A stretch of DNA of 64,000 bases, from positions 10,195,513-10,259,512 of the forward strand of contig CM030865.1 of assembly GCA_018105865.1 (NCBI GenBank). The letters run 5' to 3'. The position numbers and the translations under genes are program-made. This stretch comes from Metaphire vulgaris. Taxonomy: Eukaryota > Annelida > Clitellata > Crassiclitellata > Megascolecidae. Shown here piece after piece: positions 23,262 to 34,950 of the stretch. The notes below the pieces were generated by a model that saw nothing but the letters and a program-made list of their open reading frames with translations, was not told the DNA's origin and ran no database searches. Each line of letters begins with the position of its first letter. Position 1 is the stretch's first letter.

Positions 23262-24540
23262 GGCCCCGCAGGTCGCCAGGTGCCTATAGGGCCTCACACT
23301 GTTGAAAGACGGACCTTAACACACTTATGGTCCAGCAATATAATCGCTGCAATAGACAATGTTTCATTAACGAAGATGTATTTGTATTAATCAAGATGTA
23401 TTTGTCTCAAAATTCTTGCTGTTTCTTATCGGAATTTTCGCCTAATCATGCCATCATCCCGGCTCTTGTGTGCAAGACTGTAAATTCGTTACAGATGTTT
23501 TAGAACAAGATTTATTTTTTTAAACCATATTTTTTACTTGGATTATCAACGTTCTTATGATCCAGCAATAGTATCGCTGCAAAAGACAGTTGACTGGATA
23601 ACGATTAGGTTTTGTGTCTCCCTATTCTTGATGTTTATCATCAGAATTTGCCCGAACTTGATCACCTCCTTTGCTCTTCTGTGCGAGGCCTTTTCTCTTG
23701 ATTTATCGCACTTACATTTTGCCTTTCATAGCGGTTAAGCGGAATTTCCCAAATGTGTATTTTATGTTTGGCGTTTAATAAAGGTGTTCTTAGCACGAAA
23801 ACGAATACTGCGCAATCAATGCGCTCGTAGAGGTAAATCGCTGAAAAAGCATTTCCTTGAATCAACTGAATTCATATTAAGAAAAACCAGACATTTGTCA
23901 ATATTCATTTATTTTCCACACAAACATTAATTTCAATAAATTCTTGATGCAATTAGCAAGATTTGATCTAGATTCGCTAGATGGCGCAGCCATTAATTCC
24001 CCATTTCAATCCGTCGCTTTGTCGTGATAGTGAGTGAGTTAGTTTGTGTGTGTGTGTGTGTTTAGGTGTGTATGTTTGTGCGTGTGTGATATACTAGGAC
24101 CAAAGCGCTCGCTTTTCGAGATGAAACATTTTACTTGATTTACTCCAGAAATTACTCCACCATCGGATTTTCCGCTTCATTCAAGTAAGTTAATTGGTCA
24201 TTTGGTTCCATGTAAAGATGCTTTCGAATAAAGAGGATGATCGTCAAGAGCTTTTTATTGTTTGGTTAAAATTGAAATTATTTTTCATTTAAATAAGTCT
24301 TATTTACAATGAAAGCGCGGTGGTTGTAATGCATCCTCTACATATTCAGATCACTAGAATAAGCTGCTGCTCATGTATTTGGCGAAGCAGTCAAAAGCAG
24401 AATGTTCACGACGAGAAATACGTTCTTCTGATTGGCGCACTCCTTGTTTTGCAGTCCGACATTCACTGTCATGTCATGGATCTGGTTTAAGGTCATCGAT
24501 ATGGAGAGCTGTACAATACTCGGGATTAGAGAGGAAGGAC
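23262..24540. repeat. Dispersed repeat units, no gene
   Basis: A core at 23733-23750 is followed by the GTGTATTTTATGTTTGGCGT variant. Upstream words such as GATCCAGCAATAG recur at 50790. A GT tract lies at about 24040-24085. The frames here are short and without domains. Confidence 0.5.
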
Positions 24541-24542
24541 GA

Positions 24543-24570
24543 ACACACATACACAAACACACACACACAT

Positions 24571-24634
<64 letters not shown>
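24543..24634. repeat. CA/TA compound microsatellite
   Basis: A CA-type array (about 24543-24588) runs directly into a pure AT array (about 24589-24634). Confidence 0.95.
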
Positions 24635-24638
<4 letters not shown>

Positions 24639-24911
24639 GCCCTCGGTGTTTAGTCTCCCAAGGGACTTATGACAAAACTTAGTCCCGTAGAGACTTATGA
24701 CAAAAAGTGTCCGTAGGCAGATGAATATACACTTATCAGCTCTCGCTTAGATCCAACTCAGAGTTAGAGAGTTTCTTGGAAGGCATTTGCATTGAGGCGT
24801 TGTAAAGTCAATGATTTACGCTGGAGGATTAAAATCTGTTCTCCCTTGTGTCTCCGAAAGGAACGGAAATATGACGACCCAGCTCCCTTATGAAAATAAG
24901 TGCTTCATGAG

Positions 24912-25222
24912 CAATGGCGGTTCCAGGAATTCTTGGAAGGGGATGAAAATTTTTTGGGAAGTTGGTGAGGGGATGCAAAGTTTGAAGAAGAAAAAAACAA
25001 GAAAAAAGAGAAAAAAGGGAATTGTTAGTAGTGTTTAGCTCTAAATGTTAAGAAACCTTGCCAAAATAGGCCGACAAACAAGAAAAAGAAGGTCATTTGC
25101 AGTATTTTTCACTAAATTTTTTTAAAAAATTCACCGGAAAATAGGTTGACAAGCAAAAAAGGTCATCCGGAACCCCGGTGGAGGATGCATCCCCAGTCAT
25201 CAACATGGTGGAACCGCCACTG
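24912..25222. mobile_element. hAT MITE, CAATGGCGGTTCC copy
   Basis: The termini CAATGGCGGTTCC / GGAACCGCCACTG are inverted with one mismatch. The target duplication TTCATGAG (24904-24911 and 25223-25230) is perfect. Two inverted copies of the GCTTGTCA module are inside (about 25065 and 25145). Confidence 0.95.
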
Positions 25223-25335
25223 TTCATGAGTGATTGGAACAAGATTCTCGAAGGCCAGTGGCAAGAATAAATAATCGATCGACAATTCAGTGTACTTGAC
25301 GATTTTTCTCACTGATGCTGATAGATTAGCGGCTC

Positions 25336-25337
<2 letters not shown>

Positions 25338-25396
<59 letters not shown>
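25338..25396. repeat. GA microsatellite
   Basis: An almost pure GA array of about 58 bp. Confidence 0.95.
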
Positions 25397-25399
<3 letters not shown>

Positions 25400-25832
25400 G
25401 CTATATGTTTCTGATATATTGTTGGGGGTCGCGGCGCGATGTTGCGTGAAACGAGACGAAATTAGATGAATAGAAAATTTATTCCATAACACAGTTCTTA
25501 AAAGATCATTTTCTAGCTTCCTCAAACAAGAAAAAGAAACCGGTCTCTTCACAGACGGCCACCTAGCGACTCAACCAATATAATAAGTAAGATAAAATAC
25601 ATCTAATAAATCAGAGATGATGTCACATTAACAATAAACATAGTTCATGGTTTTTGTCTTTTCTCAATTTGCCCGTCGATTGAGTTTATTACACCCTTAA
25701 TCACCCACCTCTTCTGATGTAGGCTATCTATAAGCCTTCTATTGCAGGACTTTGAAGACGGTTTTGGCTCTGACTACAGTGTATATGTCACGAAAAGCGA
25801 AAACAACTGGACGATACTTTTGTTTTAATAAG
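25397..25832. other. No recognised feature
   Basis: Low-complexity AT-rich sequence. The minus frame over 25334-25552 is mostly the GA array read as Leu/Ser. Confidence 0.4.
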
Positions 25833-25840
25833 GATGTGCT

Positions 25841-26008
25841 CAGTGTTTATTCTAGCCCCCTTGCCATTGGGGGGAGGGGTTGAAATGTTTGGGGGGCAAG
25901 GTCTGAGTTTCCACACGTTTGGGGAGGAAACAGCCAACAACTAAAAAGTTTCGGGGGGATTTTCAAACTAGGGGGAATCCCCCCTAAGAAGGCCTAGAAT
26001 AAACCCTG
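25841..26008. mobile_element. hAT MITE, CAGTGTTTATTCTAG family
   Basis: The termini CAGTGTTTATTCTAG and CCTAGAATAAACCCTG are inverted. The target duplication GATGTGCT (25833-25840 and 26009-26016) is perfect. The same family is at 52200-52486. Confidence 0.95.
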
Positions 26009-26311
26009 GATGTGCTTGATAAATAGACCTACCAACTAAATTACTAACCAATTAATCAACTAACTCACTGATTAAATCAGACACTCACTGTTTAACTGAA
26101 TTTACTTGCAAAATTTATGTATTTCAAAGTGAAGAATAATATTTGATAAAATAAGAAAGACATGACGATAATTGACAAACTGGGTTTCTTGGTCTAATAA
26201 GAGGCGAGGCACGACTTCCCCAACCAATTACCTCAACTGCCTCAACTTTCTTAGAGCCAACCCAAACTAATACATATTGAACAAAGAAGTTTTTTAACAA
26301 ACCCAACCCAA

Positions 26312-26584
26312 TAGTGGCGTAACTAGGGGGCGGGAAGCACTTTGTTGACAGCCCCCGGGCCCCGGGCGGAGTGGCCCCCGAAGAGAGTCTAAGCTAGGGT
26401 TAGGTTAGGGTTAACCCTAACTTAAAGTTTACCCTAACCCTAGAAATGATGTGGTGAGGACCCTTTTTTTGCTTGTCAGGTTAAAAAGGTGAAATGATAA
26501 CGTTTTTTTCTCGTCAGCTCGAAACTCTGGGGCCCCCATGTCAAAGTTGCTTCCCGGGCCCCCAAAAGTCACGCTACGCCACTG
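26312..26584. mobile_element. hAT MITE, AGTGGCGTAAC family
   Basis: The termini TAGTGGCGTAAC and GCTACGCCACTG are inverted. The target duplication CAACCCAA (26304-26311 and 26585-26592) is perfect. It contains AGGGTTAGGGTTAACCC-type words and an internal TTTTTTGCTTGTCAGG module at about 26465. Confidence 0.9.
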
Positions 26585-26592
26585 CAACCCAA

Positions 26593-28490
26593 TCGATGTC
26601 CATGTCTGATCCACATTCGTCTGGTTAACGATTAGGCATTACGTGTTTCTTATCACAATTTTTCTGAACTAGATCTTTTCTCTTGATTTGTGTGTGTGTG
26701 TTTTCGTGTTTGTGTTCGTTATGTATTCTTATTCTCATGTGATTCATGCAAAAAATGTATCCGCCACAGCATTTTGCATTTTTAAATTCTTACTGTGAAA
26801 TGGTCGGACCTTGCGGTTAAACGGAATTTTTCGAATGTATATCCTTATTTTGCGTTCTTAAAAAGGTGTGTTAATTTCGAAAAAGAAAATCACCTAATCA
26901 GTCTCTATATCAATGAAATTCTACATCTGCATGTTTACCAGTTTTATAAATTCAACGAAATATATGTCAAATATATATCGATAATACATTTCGAATACAC
27001 AGCCAATTTTCGTCGTCATTCGCGAGATGGCGATCTGATGAACTGACGACTTACTCAACTGTAGCTGCCCTCCTTGCTATAGATGCATTTTTTAATAATT
27101 GAAAAAATTGATACATACTCTAGAAATTAATCTTAACCGAAAGTAAACTCTCAGCAGCAAAGTGCAAAATTCTGAGGCGAATATATTTATGCTTTAATCA
27201 AATGAAAATATAATTACATAATGAGCAAACATACGAATACGATTAAATCGAATGAACACATCTTGTTCTGAAGATCGGGGAAAACTTTGATAGGAAACAT
27301 CAAGAATTAGGAAACGCCTACTCATCCATCAAACGAATGTCTGTCAATTGGCTCAGTCATGCTTTTGTTGGATCGGTAGCAGGACGTTTAGTCAAAGTGT
27401 GATTACTGATTAGTCACACGAATATTTGGTCATAGAACTATTGGCCATATGGACTTATAGTCATAAACAGCTGTTGATAGATGACGAGCGAGATTTAATT
27501 AATTAAAATTCTGTTTCAGGAATGCACTTTTAACACTGGATTGATTCAGACGCCATCAAATCAGTATTATGCGCTGTCGTCAGGACCACACCTTTTAAAC
27601 GCGTGAACATTAAGATATACATTTGAGAAATTCCGCTTAACCGCTAGGTTCCACAGGAACCCAGTATTTTTTGTAGAAGTTCAAACTGCAAAATGCTATG
27701 ACAGATATGTTTCTTCGGCTAAATTAAGAGAAAATGCTTTAAACTGAGGAGTGGAGACAGATCCAATTTGAAAAGACAATAATGAGAGAAAACAAAATAA
27801 AAATGCGAGCGCCTCTCGTGGAGATAAAAGATTCGTCTTTGGGAGCAATGCCATTGTTAGTTTGCTCAGCATCGAATAGGACCTTCTGAGAGAAGTTGAC
27901 TCTTACTTTACATGTTCACACTCTGACATGTTGATACTTATCTAACTGTCAGCAGTCAGCAAATGGAATGTGCATTTACAGTATTGACAACTTGCCAGGT
28001 TGACAGCTGTTTGTGAATTGTGATGTGGATTGTCTACTTTGTCAGTAGTTTTTGATTAAAATTGATTTCAATGATTTACAAAGAAATGATGTCGAGAGTG
28101 TCTTTAGTGAGGAGTCCGTGACATGGGCAGATTTACCGGCGGAAATATCTCCGCCCTTGCATTTTGCCTCTTCTTATTCTTTTTATTATTCGCCTTGCAC
28201 AGTGCATGGTGGTACTGTATCCTCAATTGTTTAGTAGAAGTAGGCCTACATCTACGAGTTCAAGTAGCCTACTTACAATTTTCACTCTCGTACAAGTACG
28301 CACTCATTGAATATTAAGAAAACGAGTTCACTCCGCACTCCGCAGAGAAATTGCCGTTGCAAATCACGTTGATAAGCAATGTGGCAGAAAACATAGGAAG
28401 CATTTATTGACCCAACTAAAAATTATGAACACAAGCATTCAAAATCTAATACAAAATGTAATTATAACTATCACAAGATTTTAAGCATTA
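26593..28490. repeat. Dispersed repeat units, both orientations
   Basis: A plus core lies near 26813 and a minus core near 27625. From 27530 the sequence parallels 57155-58690, but without the LINE insertion found at 57402. So 27755-27775 is the empty-site version of that locus (ACAGATCCAATTTGAAAAG). The frames at 28052-28317 lie in repeat. Confidence 0.65.
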
Positions 28491-28928
28491 GGGGCTGTCC
28501 ATTAATTACGTCAACAATTTAGGGAGGGAGAAGGTTTGAAAAAGTTTGACAGTTGTTGACAGGGGGGTCAAGAGAAGTTGACGTCAGGGGAAAGGGGGGT
28601 CAAGAGAAGTTAATGTCAACAATTTTACTTTTTACAAATAATCAAAAAATAGGAAATTTCATGAAATACTACTTATTACAATGGAAAAACGCATGGCAAA
28701 AAAGGTCATCACCACCACATTTTGACACTCGATGAGGAAAAAAGGGGAAAATGGTCATCACCGCAAAAATAATAACCTTGTTATTGGGACCTGTCGTTGA
28801 TCTTGGGGGGGGGTGTGGTCAAAAGATTTTGACATAATTATAGAGGGAAACTGAAAGTTAACAGTTGTTGACTAGCGGGAGGGGTTAAAATTGCCCAAAA
28901 ATTGTTGACATAATTAATGGACAGCCCC
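28491..28928. mobile_element. MITE with GGGGCTGTCCATTAATTA termini
   Basis: GGGGCTGTCCATTAATTACG at the left mirrors TAATTAATGGACAGCCCC at the right. The flanks are TTA and ATA. A TWA-like 3-bp duplication would suit PIF/Harbinger, but this is weak. Related copies are at 32256, 47271 and (truncated) 51475. Confidence 0.85.
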
Positions 28929-29609
28929 ATAAAGGAAAGCATGGAACGAAAGAGTGTTTTCATTAAATGATAGGCTATGCTTGTAATTGTACTCAGCGCG
29001 CTTGATCTGATATGCATTCGACTGCAGGTCTACTCGACCCGCCTGAAAAATGCATTCACTGTTAGTCCACTTAAGGTCACCTCGTATATTACACAGAATG
29101 TATTTCTACTGTGATGAAGATGTCGAAGTTTTGCTGTCTAAGCAAATAGATCAACTGAAACTAGGCAGAAGTAGAACAATAGAATATAGAGTGATATGAA
29201 CCTGTGAAACAGCATGTTTGCATCTAAAGCAAAACGAAAAGCAATGACTTTTATGATCGCTTAACAAGTGTTTGATGATAAATAACTGCACTACATAACC
29301 AAATGTCATTGTTCGCACATGGAGAAAAGGCGAGAATGCCTAAAAACAAGAGAGAAACTGAATTGATTGTTGACTTTCTTTTTTTCTTGCAATGACTCCT
29401 TAAACTTCCTTGTTTTCGCCTAACAAACAGGCCCGCAACTTCATTCCTCAAGGTCCTGGAGCAACAGTGCGTTTGAGACCCCTTGAAGGTTTAATGAAAA
29501 TGTACGTGCTGACCTTTAACGAAGGAACCCCACCCAGAACCCTTAGGTTGAAGTGCAATTGCATTTATTATGTTTCTTAGGTTATTTCCAAACATGTTAA
29601 AGAAGCCAA

Positions 29610-29643
<34 letters not shown>

Positions 29644-30660
29644 TATACGTTTAAAAATTGAAATGAAATAATACAAATTCTTTGAAAATTAGAAGAATAA
29701 CCCATGTGCCTACAATGTCCAGATACATTTAAACAAAACTCTATTTCAAATTAATTATGCGATTTTTATTAGACTAAGAGATTGAATACACTGCTGCACG
29801 CATAAAGATATTATTACAAAGAGAACGTTTACATGTTTATCAAATATTGCATATATTCGCCGCGAGAATGACAGATTGAAAAGAAGCAGAAATCAAAGAG
29901 GACATTTTAAAGCTAAAATATCAACACAATGAAATGACTCAGCAAAAGAGTTATGTCCAGTGCCATTCTAATGCTTTTGCTGGATCATATATCTTAAATT
30001 TTCCGATAATTATTCTATCGCGCAGTAGTGCACTGGCGTCGAAACATCCAGGTAGGGTGGGAGAATAAATATGGACGTCCGCAGAAATTTTTCCAGAGGG
30101 GTGCAAAACAAGGTCTTGTGACGAAAGAAACAAGTAAATTTACTCTTTTATAACTCCACAATTTTTCCAGGGGGTCACGGGAGTGCAATTGGGGTGCAAT
30201 TGCACCCCCTTCCGAATGCCCGTGAGAATGAAGTTCCTATTCCATAAACAACTTGAAACAAGCTTGTTAGAACTTATAAGTCGTTGCTCACGAGCAAAGC
30301 AAGGTTGTCGCCAGCAATTTGGGCAACTGAACACTAAAACTAATACTAACGATTATTTCAAACCAACACGCTGACATTTAAAGGTTAAATAATTGCAACT
30401 AAAATATTTTAGGTCCTGACTGCTGACGAGAAATATAGAATGGTAGACGCTTTAAATTCGTGGCCAATGGCGCCACAGCCGCCACTTCTCGCGAGTTTAA
30501 AAATTAGGCAGTAAGCTTGGCGAGCGAGTCAGAAATGCCACGTTGAAACGATGGGCTTTAGAACAAAAGAGCATATGGGGGGGGCGGTTGTCTGTAGTTG
30601 TCTGTTTCGAAAATCGGCGTATACGCGATAATATCAGACCCAAGTTTTATGATCTGGCTG
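28929..30660. other. Intergenic, short AAT array only
   Basis: An AAT array of about 10 units sits at 29611-29641. Pieces at 30040-30200 (GTGCAATTGGGGTGCAATTG) and 59500 share words. The frames at 29251-30374 have no recognisable domain. This is downstream of the minus-strand receptor gene; I see no AATAAA in the roughly 100 nt after its stop. Confidence 0.4.
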
Positions 30661-30669
30661 AAATGTAGG

Positions 30670-30857
30670 CAGTGGCGGCTCCTCAGGGAGGGTCCGGGGG
30701 GCCCGTGCCCCCTATTGAGTGCCTGTTCCTCCCAGTGGCCCCATATTGGAACCCTATACTTAATACTACATACCTAACAACAAATGGTTGGTCCCCATGA
30801 TTAGAAGTTGCCACCCCAACGCCCCCCCACACTTGCCAAATCCTGGAGCCGCCACTG
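30670..30857. mobile_element. hAT MITE, CAGTGGCGGCTC family
   Basis: Termini CAGTGGCGGCTCC / GGAGCCGCCACTG. The flanks AATGTAGG and ACTGTAGG agree at 6 of 8 positions, indicating an older insertion. It is in reverse orientation to the 22391 copy. Confidence 0.85.
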
Positions 30858-30997
30858 ACTGTAGGCCCTTTTCACCTCTTGTTCTCGTCCGAATGAAGGA
30901 ATTCATTATTTACAATTTTACATTATACATTACTTTGGTGATCATTTCGGCGTTTGAAATTCTTGTAATATTGCTTTACCGTGGCTAAAGCTTTCGT

Positions 30998-33794
30998 TCA
31001 TAAGCATTCGGTATTTTCATAGACTGGTTCCGAGGCCTCAGTTCCAAGTTGTGGGCCATCTTCTATGACTTCATAATTTGAATATGGCTCGTTAACAGTC
31101 CGGGGAACTTTGTTGTACTCTGTATTACGACTTCCTTCATCTGCCGCATGACTTCTATTAGACAACCCGTGAGACATGTTGGTATAGACTGGAGATGATG
31201 AAATTTGAGGCTGTGATAATTGACCTAAAACAGGCAGGAACAACAAATTTTGTACATTTAGCATTGCGCTAACCACGAGATTAACAGAAACATGCGAAAA
31301 GCAATGGAGACATTTGGAAAGGCAGCAACTAGTCCCAGTGGCGGCTCCAGGATTTGGTAAGTGGGGAGCCGTTGGGGTGGCAACTTCTAATCATGGGGGG
31401 CCAACCATTTGTTGTTAGGTATGTAGTATTATGTATAGGGTCCCAACAGGGGGGCCACGGGGACCAGGCACTCAATAGGGGAGCACGGGCTCCCCGGTCT
31501 CCCCTGTGGAGCCGCCACGGACTAGTCCATGCGTATTAATAAAATGTGAACATCTGCATTTCGTTGCCTTCGTTTATAACAGTTTTGTTTTCAATCGATG
31601 TGAGTTCATTGCTAAATTTGTTAAACAAAGCAGCAAACTGAACAATTTCATCTGAATGCTCAAGTTCGTCAGAGTAGATTTCAACCAAATGTTTGGCTTC
31701 AGTGTTGGAGTGGTGAAATTTGAGCTGGGAGGGGGTTGAGGACTGAAATTCAATGAATGACAGACTGCATGTACCTAATATGCGATTTTTGTGAGGTTGC
31801 AAAGTTAGCTGGGGGGTTCAACCCCCCTCCACAATCCCTCACCCCGGCAACTCTAACACTGTTTGGCTTTGGCTCGTAAATCGGAAGAAGTCAAAGCGGT
31901 AACACCGGGACAGAAACCCATCTCTATCTTAAACAACACTATATGCAGAGATCATCTGATTCAAAGCTGCTAACAGCCTGTCAATAGCTGGAAGAAAGAT
32001 ATGTATTTTAAACTCGTTCGACGCTGTTATAATATGATATAATATACTGTAATATAACAAGGTTTAAAGTGAGTGGTTCAGTAGGGACTGCCCTGTGTGA
32101 GAACCACTGCTAATCCGGCGTCGTCTGCTTATGCATCATGATAGTCCCATAATTTATTTCGCTTAATTTTTCTTTTATCCTCTTACTTGTGCACGCCGTT
32201 TTGTAGAGAACATTGCATTTCTGTTCAATTTCCTTGAACTGAGAACGAATGCTAAGGGGCTGTCCATTAATTATGTCAACAATTTTTGGGCAATTTTTGA
32301 CCCCCTTCCCCTTTGTCAACAACTGTCAACTTTCACTTCTCCCCCCATAATTACGTCAACAACTCTTGACCTCCCCCAAGATCAATGACAGGTCCCAATA
32401 ACAAGGTTATTATTTTGTGGTGATGATCATTTTTCCCCTTTTTTCCTCATCGAGTGTCAAAATGTGGTGGTGATTACCTTTTTTCTAATGCTTTTTTCCA
32501 TTGTAATAAGTAGTATTCTATGAATTTTCCTATTTTTTGACTATTTAAAAAAAAGTGAAATTGTTGACGTCAACTTCTCTTGACCCCCTCCTCCCTGTCA
32601 ACAATTGTCAAACTTTTCCAAAGCCCCTCCCCCTAAATTGTTGACGTAATTAATGGACAGCCCCTTATCGTGAATAAAGAGACGCTAAAAACGGTGTGCC
32701 TATTTTTCACGGTGGGCCTAGAGCTTTAGACCCCTCAGTCCCCGCCTTAATATGTCCCTAATAGGTTGCCATTACTTTCTCCAGACCCACGGTTCACCTC
32801 GCAACTTAACGCTTCTCTTCAGTTTGCCACCACCCTCTAGCGAGTAAGGCTAAGTCGACCTTACGTCTTCTGCGGGTATCGAATCCGCGACCTTCTGCTC
32901 CATCGTCCAGCGTTTTACCACTCTGCTAACTTTCCGCCAATTATACGCAGGATAGAATCTAAAATCTTGTCAATAGCGTACACTTTTGATTGATTTTAAC
33001 GTTTTCACCTGAGCGTGAGCCTTACTTTTGATGTAGATTCTGCCGACACAAACGAATAGAACTATTAAGCATACGCAGGTGACGCACACGCCAATCAGTG
33101 CGTTACGGAAGACATGGCGACCTTCAGAAGAATGAACTAGAAAAGTATTATCAGTTTTTCTTCAATTAATTAAGAATTAGATTTACTCGAATATGTGATT
33201 CTAGATTTCTCTTTCTATTTAATCATTACATCGAGGCAAATTGGCGAGACTTTTATCAGCTCAATACCGGTCTAGTGCAACATTAGTGGGTCTATGAGAC
33301 TGAGTTGATAATTCATTTAAAAAAGTGCGCAGGCAAACAGGTTCGTCATAGACCTACATAACAAAGAATTCACAGAAGAGTGGGTCATCATCTATCCAAC
33401 TACGTCGCAGATCGATAAAATGGATGAAGCTTACAATGTTTTGATTTCAGTCATAGCGTCCATAGTAGCAATGAAGAAGTTAAATGAAACGCCGTAATAT
33501 CTGACTTTCCAGCAAAGAGGCCTAAAGATAGTCTCTAGAATCAGACTCAAATTTAATGCATGTACGGATACTAATCCTCGATATCCGCCTGTCAATTTAA
33601 AGTTGGACAGCCTGTTCTGAGACATGACACATATTGGGATTACCTCTGGCGCATAATGTCAAAGACAATTGCGACTGCAAATATAAAATTCTTTGTAGAA
33701 GCGAAATCTACCATAGAAGGGCGTCACAGCGTTAGATGGTTACATCAGTGGTTTTCACACAGGCTTACACAGTCTCCTGAACCACTTAAAATCA

Positions 33795-33872
<78 letters not shown>

Positions 33873-34866
33873 GTTGTTGTTGTTGTTGTTGCTGTTGCAG
33901 TTTTGACGGAAGCCCATTGCGCTACTGTCGATGTATCTCTAAATAACGCAATCGTGTGGAAATAATATACTACTAAATTGTCGCTGCAAAACATACAAAG
34001 CAACCACACAAACCTTCGATTGTGATATGAGCTGTTACGTTGGCCTTTCTTTCTTTGCCTCCAACCATATTTCGCGCAATGCACACGTAGGTTTCCTGAT
34101 TTTCTTCCTCGTTGGATGTGCCCAGCGTCAACATAGAATCGGTGCTAATGACGATGGGTGGATACGTTAACTTCTGCCATGTGTACGTTGGAGGTGGATT
34201 GCCATCAGCAATGCAACGGATCTTAGTGCCAGCCTCGTAGACGCTTTCCATTGGAGTAAATGATACATTTCTGACACCGTCTGCAATGTTACAACCAAGA
34301 TTGAAAATGAGAGGTGCAGTGTCTATGCTATTGGTGATAATGTAGTTATTTCAAATGTAAGAATATAATTAAATTCTAACAAATCAGCCACCCAACCCTC
34401 TGATATCTTCGGTTTGACCTAAGCATCATCGGGTGGAATGAAACATCATGAACTGACAATTTCTCGTAGGTCTATTGGACCTGTTGGTATGGAAGTATAA
34501 GATAATAATTATCATGCTTGGTGTCATTCTGGACCATTAAATCATATCGAAATACGAGGGTGTAGCGAAACTAATGCCCCACAATAAAGTTACTATGCAA
34601 ATAGCTTAGGACGCTGAACTACGATAAGTGTCATTGAGACAAGTAAATTTGATTACTTTCAATCTCCCTCCCCCACATGAGACCGTCAACGCTAGGACTG
34701 TAATTGTAGGAAATTTTTCTTTTGCGATATCGTGGTTATTTCTACGATGATATCGCGATATTGTCGTAGGCAAAGATCGTGTGTAATACTGTGCAATGTG
34801 TGTATACTGTAATCTTTGGTCTTAGGGAGAAAAAGAAAATGGCGTCATGTTCTTTTTTTCTGGTAC

Positions 34867-34950
<84 letters not shown>

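Noticed and set aside
26395..26450. AGGGTTAGGGTTAACCC words as an interstitial telomere
   Set aside because: Only a few degenerate units within a MITE; no extended TTAGGG array.
31536..31802. Minus frame of 88 codons in receptor intron 5, considered as a tail exon
   Set aside because: Its composition looks coding-like, but it ends in its own stop and has no homologue in the plus-strand gene. The exon at 30998-31224 explains the tail better.
32110..32322. Minus frame ending KRIKEKLSEINYGTIMMHKQTTPD, considered as an extra receptor exon
   Set aside because: It runs into a MITE terminus, and no acceptor fits the phase-1 junction to the transmembrane exon. The direct join to 31224 keeps frame.
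32860..32940. tRNA gene
   Set aside because: A- and B-box-like words are present, but the same head and a common body recur as a SINE; no complete cloverleaf is apparent.
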